A stretch of 64,000 nucleotides of DNA from the NCBI GenBank assembly GCA_001604565.1, contig LVBV01000011.1, positions 46,441 through 110,440 on the forward strand, in the 5' to 3' direction. Below, piece by piece: positions 60,962 to 64,000 of the stretch (position 1 is its first letter; each line of letters opens with the position of its first letter). Made by a program: the position numbers and the translations under genes. Source of the stretch: Puniceicoccales bacterium Verruco_01 (GTDB lineage: Bacteria > Verrucomicrobiota > Verrucomicrobiia > Opitutales > Oceanipulchritudinaceae). The notes beneath the pieces were generated by a model that saw only the letters and a program-made list of their open reading frames with translations, searched no databases and was not told the origin of the DNA.

Positions 60962-62767
60962 TCAAGCCGGTGTGTTCTCTTCGCAGGCCTCCCGTTCAAC
61001 GCTCTCCCGGCCCACGATCTTGAGCATCGTTGCGGCGGCGGCCTGCATGGCCTCGCAGTCCCAGTAGTGGTTCGGGCGCTTGCCGATCTGCTTCCACATC
61101 CAGGTGTCGTGCTCCTTCACGCGCTGCTCGCTCTCCATTTGGGATAGGTAGTCCTCGTCGATGTCGTCCGGCACCTCCCACGTCGGGCCGTTCGCGGGGT
61201 TCTGGTTGCGGCGCAGGCGGGCGAGCGTGTCCTTGATGTTCAGGTTCGACCAGTAGTGCACGTAGCAATGCCGCTCGCTCGTCAGCACGACTTTTCGGCG
61301 AGGCGAATAGAAACGCTGAACCGTTCCCTGCGCCTTCGTGTGGTGCGGGAAGGTCGCCCGGCGGTCGCCAAGGAGCGCCACCCAGCCCATCCTCGCACAC
61401 TGCCGATACACGTCGTAGGTCGCGTGGCCCGCGTCCACGAAGACGAGGTTCGGGTGAATGTTAAACCGGGATTGAAGCGACTCCACGTCGTCGAAAGTGA
61501 GCAGGCGCTCGTTCCAAAGAAGGCGTGAGGAACCGTCCGCCGCCCAGCAGCGCACGAGCGCGTAGAAGTGGTCCATCTGGCAGTCCACCGTGAGGATGCG
61601 CAGCGGTATCGGCGTCTCCGCGAAGGGCGGCGCGATGACGCGGCCCAAGCGGCTAATCCCGCCCTCGCCTGCCCATATCTCGCCCTTGCGGTAGCCGCAG
61701 GTCGCGATCTCCATCTTGTAATCCTCCACGTATTCACGCCACGGGAGCGCCAGCCGCTTCTGGTAAAACTGCTGGAGGAGCGAGGTGTCGCCCTGCCGCA
61801 TCGCCGCCTTCGCCCGCAAGTAGAGTTCCGCCAAGCGCCCCCACGACATCGCGCAAAGGGCGTTCCAGTGGAAGCCGACGTTCTCGGGTGCGGCGTTCGG
61901 ATTTGTGCGAATGAACTGCCCGCTGGCGTTCAGGATGCGGCGCATGGCGTCCGTATCCGCGAAGTAATGGTTGCACGCGGTGCAGCGGAGCGACGCCGTC
62001 TCGCGCACGGCGGCAAAGTCCCAGTTGCCGCTGGCGTCGCGGGCATCCTTGCTCCACTCGACGTTGTCCCAGTCGAAGGGTTGGCGTTTGCCACACTCGG
62101 GGCACGCGAAGGTCCATTCGCGCATGTCCGTCGTCTCAAACTTGCGGTGCGTGTCGTCGTTTTCCTCGCCGCCCTGACTCATGAACACGCACTTGCCGAG
62201 CCAGCCGAACGCCGTGACGCGGGCCTCCGCCTCGGCCATGTGGCCAGCAGGGTATTGCCACGTTTCATCGGCAAAAACCCAGCGGATGGACCGGCGCTGG
62301 AGGTTCGTCTTGTTGAAGGCCCCGAGTATCCAAAGAGGCATGCCATTGGCAAAGTGGATCGTGTGGTTACGCTTCTTGTGGCGGTCTTTGGGGAATAAGG
62401 CGCGGACGGGTTCGCACTCGTCAAAGAGCTTCTGAAGCCGGGCTTCCGACTGGTCTTTTGCGTCGTCATCGGTTGCGCTCAGCCAAAGCGTGGGGCCGGG
62501 CAGGTTCGGCACGATAAAACAGATGGCCAGCTCCGAGACGGTGGTCTTGCCCGCCTGCACCGCCGCAATGATGCTCACAACGCGCACCTTCGTGTCCACG
62601 ATGGCTTCGAGCGGCTCGCGCACCCACGGGGAATGCTCGCTGCGAAAGCGCCCCGGCATCGGCGAATACGGAATCGAGGCGATGTTGTCTTCCGCCCAAG
62701 CCCAAGGGGCGCGGCGGTCTGCGGGCCGGACGGCCTCAGCAAACATATTGGCGATGTCCTTATTCAT
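60962..62767 (-). CDS. phage terminase large subunit (GpA type)
   Basis: A 601-residue GpA-type terminase. The ATPase has Walker A AAVQAGKTT (68-76) and Walker B VFADE (164-168). A zinc ribbon follows (CPECGKRQPFDWD and CTACNHYF). The nuclease domain has DCQMDHFYALV, VFVDAGHATYDVYRQC and, near the end, HYWDCEAMQAAAA. It packages DNA into the head. The gene overlaps the small-subunit gene by 8 bp. Confidence 0.95.
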   Translation of the reverse strand: MNKDIANMFAEAVRPADRRAPWAWAEDNIASIPYSPMPGRFRSEHSPWVREPLEAIVDTKVRVVSIIAAVQAGKTTVSELAICFIVPNLPGPTLWLSATDDDAKDQSEARLQKLFDECEPVRALFPKDRHKKRNHTIHFANGMPLWILGAFNKTNLQRRSIRWVFADETWQYPAGHMAEAEARVTAFGWLGKCVFMSQGGEENDDTHRKFETTDMREWTFACPECGKRQPFDWDNVEWSKDARDASGNWDFAAVRETASLRCTACNHYFADTDAMRRILNASGQFIRTNPNAAPENVGFHWNALCAMSWGRLAELYLRAKAAMRQGDTSLLQQFYQKRLALPWREYVEDYKMEIATCGYRKGEIWAGEGGISRLGRVIAPPFAETPIPLRILTVDCQMDHFYALVRCWAADGSSRLLWNERLLTFDDVESLQSRFNIHPNLVFVDAGHATYDVYRQCARMGWVALLGDRRATFPHHTKAQGTVQRFYSPRRKVVLTSERHCYVHYWSNLNIKDTLARLRRNQNPANGPTWEVPDDIDEDYLSQMESEQRVKEHDTWMWKQIGKRPNHYWDCEAMQAAAATMLKIVGRESVEREACEENTPA

Positions 62768-63371
62768 GCGTCAGTGCGGTGAAGTATTCGAAGGCTTCCT
62801 TGCGCGCCTCATCGAGCGCCCTGGCGTTGTCCTCGCGGATGCCGATCGCGTCCTTGCCGCTGGAAATCGGCGGCAGTTCGTCCTCCAGCCGCTTGTGCAG
62901 GATCGAAAACATGCGGCCCAACCCTTCAAGAATCGAGCGGCGCACCTCTTCCTTACTGAGGTAATCCCCGCGCCGAATGGCGAGGCGCAGCTCCTTTTCC
63001 TCGATCTCGGCGAGGAGTTTTCGCGCCTTGAGTGCCTCCTGATTGCCCACTGGCTCGCCGCCGCCCTTCAGACCTTTCGAGCGCACGAACTCACGCCATG
63101 CGGCCACGTCATGCTGGCCGTTCGCGATGGGCTTCGGAGCACCAGTCAGCTTGCGCCAGGTGGTGAGCGTCCGCCGCGTGATGCCGAGGAGTGCGGCAAG
63201 TTCCACCTGATTGTCGGCGTAGGCCGTGGAGTCGCTGCTTCCGGCTGCGCGGGCCTCGATGCGGGCGCGCTCAACAGCCGTCAGGGGTTTGCCTGTCGCT
63301 ACCTTCTTTACAAGATTCGAGAAATCGACATCCAGAACCTTCTTGAGCATTTCTGGAGTAGGATCATTCAC
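62760..63371 (-). CDS. phage terminase small subunit
   Basis: A 203-residue protein. The DNA-binding part has the HTH block NQVELAALLGITRRTLTTWRKL (residues 54-75) and a long helix with RKLLAEIEEKELRLAIRRGDYLSKEEV. It matches Nu1/TerS-type small subunits that recognise the packaging site. The stop overlaps terminase large; the start overlaps the HNH gene by four bases (63368-63371). Confidence 0.86.
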   Translation of the reverse strand: MNDPTPEMLKKVLDVDFSNLVKKVATGKPLTAVERARIEARAAGSSDSTAYADNQVELAALLGITRRTLTTWRKLTGAPKPIANGQHDVAAWREFVRSKGLKGGGEPVGNQEALKARKLLAEIEEKELRLAIRRGDYLSKEEVRRSILEGLGRMFSILHKRLEDELPPISSGKDAIGIREDNARALDEARKEAFEYFTALTHE

Positions 63372-64000
63372 AAAAGTAAGCGCAGTTGGTTATCCGTGAT
63401 GTGTTTGTTCTTCCGCAGATTTGTCATTCGCCATAGAGGCCGGATATTCGTGAAATGAAAACACTGCCTGACCTGATCAGGATTACTCAGATCGAAGGCC
63501 GCACATGGAATAATGTGATCCAAGTGCCATGCTCGACCATAGTTGTCCCAACTCATGCAGCCCTTGAACTGAGCCTCAATGTAGTCGCGAAAATCCTCGA
63601 AAGAACACCCCAGAAGATCCTTGGTCCCTGAATACAGACCTTTTGTACGAATAACCGAGTATAGGCGTCGTCTCAGGGCCTTTGCAGCCTTGGCCTTGGG
63701 ACACGACTGTTGATACCTGATCGACTTCTCGATTATCTCCTCTCGATTTTCCAGATAGTAGCGTTTGTGATACTGCTTGATGTATAAAACGTTTTGCTCA
63801 CGCCACGATTTTTGATATTCGGAGGTCTTTCGGCGCGTTCTTTCCACATATTTCCGTTGTGCTTGTTTTACTGCTTCTTTGTTTTCGTGATAGTAAGCCT
63901 TGTTTCGCGCATTAATTTGTTCCTTGTTCGCTAGGTAATACTCACGCTGCTGGGCCTTGAGACGTTCCTTGTTCTTCTCACGATACTGACGGAAATATTC
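63368..64000 (-). CDS. HNH endonuclease, 5' partial
   Basis: At least 210 residues; the frame runs past the right edge of the window, so the GTG at 63847 is only an internal codon. The N-terminal part is a run of repeats of about 16 residues (YYLANKEQINARNKAYYHEN, then YYLENREEI) as in phage HNH proteins. The C-terminal HNH domain has WHLDHIIPCAAFDLSNP and FHFTNIRPLWRMTNLRKN. HNH proteins next to terminase genes help cut concatemers at cos sites in several phages. Its codons are more AT-rich than those of its neighbours. Confidence 0.82.
   Translation of the reverse strand, partial: EYFRQYREKNKERLKAQQREYYLANKEQINARNKAYYHENKEAVKQAQRKYVERTRRKTSEYQKSWREQNVLYIKQYHKRYYLENREEIIEKSIRYQQSCPKAKAAKALRRRLYSVIRTKGLYSGTKDLLGCSFEDFRDYIEAQFKGCMSWDNYGRAWHLDHIIPCAAFDLSNPDQVRQCFHFTNIRPLWRMTNLRKNKHITDNQLRLLL

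Larger units (their letters stand above)
42581..64000 (-). mobile_element. siphovirus-type prophage, structural half, cut by the window edge
   Basis: A continuous minus-strand run from HNH and terminase through portal, protease, scaffold, capsid, connectors, tail tube, chaperone, tape measure, NlpC and tip protein. Many four-base stop/start overlaps are typical of phage operons. The gene order matches lambdoid siphoviruses. Integrase, repressor, replication and an obvious lysis cassette are absent here, so the element continues past 64000. The left limit near 42581 is approximate. Confidence 0.9.

Overview
The window is a GC-rich bacterial chromosome segment. Its left part reads as ordinary housekeeping DNA: gatCA amidotransferase, nadB, panB, gpsA, cysE, a YacP/NYN RNase and a U32 protein. 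It also has a secreted GH10 xylanase, few strong Shine-Dalgarno sites and a very large SpvB/RHS gene. I suspect a Verrucomicrobiota/PVC-type bacterium, but no rRNA or other marker in the window proves it.

Layout. Positions 1-28,650 are core chromosome. They carry nucleotide metabolism and repair (dCMP deaminase, RadC, a frameshifted AlkD), GatCA, NAD, pantothenate, glycerol-3-phosphate and cysteine synthesis, a compact CheR-CheB-histidine kinase cluster, redox proteins (redoxin, peroxiredoxin, flavin reductase), a xylanase next to a sugar-efflux-like MFS transporter, two translationally coupled glycosyltransferases and a PP2C phosphatase. A nicotinamidase-like protein here has lost its catalytic Lys and Cys. 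Two genes, the PH-like fragment at the left edge and alkD, each carry a single-base frameshift.

Positions 28,650-31,280 are an accessory junction. It holds a terminator, a fragment resembling the 3' end of a tmRNA or tRNA, an rve/DDE transposase, a detached copy of the RHS core module, a 42-bp direct repeat on either side of this block, a 70-bp-period duplication and a small membrane-protein gene. Positions 31,285-42,271 form one minus-strand operon of secreted proteins: a Sel1/TPR-like protein, an MBG/cadherin-like protein and a short Pro-rich anchored protein, followed by a 2,477-residue SpvB-VCBS-RHS protein. Its AT-rich C-terminal tip and the small membrane gene right after it look like a toxin-immunity pair. 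This is the best candidate here for an undescribed system.

Positions 42,581-64,000 are the structural half of a siphovirus-type prophage, almost all on the minus strand. Reading right to left: HNH nuclease (cut by the window edge), small and large terminase, AbrB-like protein, gpW-like connector, portal, S49 protease, scaffold, major capsid, head-tail connectors, tail proteins, a tail-assembly chaperone with a probable -1 frameshift, tape measure, DUF2163-like protein, NlpC/P60, tip protein and a lipoprotein. A three-gene plus-strand cassette (zeta-toxin-like kinase and two small proteins) sits between the chaperone and the tape measure gene and looks like a toxin-antitoxin moron. No integrase, lysogeny or replication genes are visible, so the phage continues past the right edge. 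I saw no CRISPR array, rRNA or intact tRNA.
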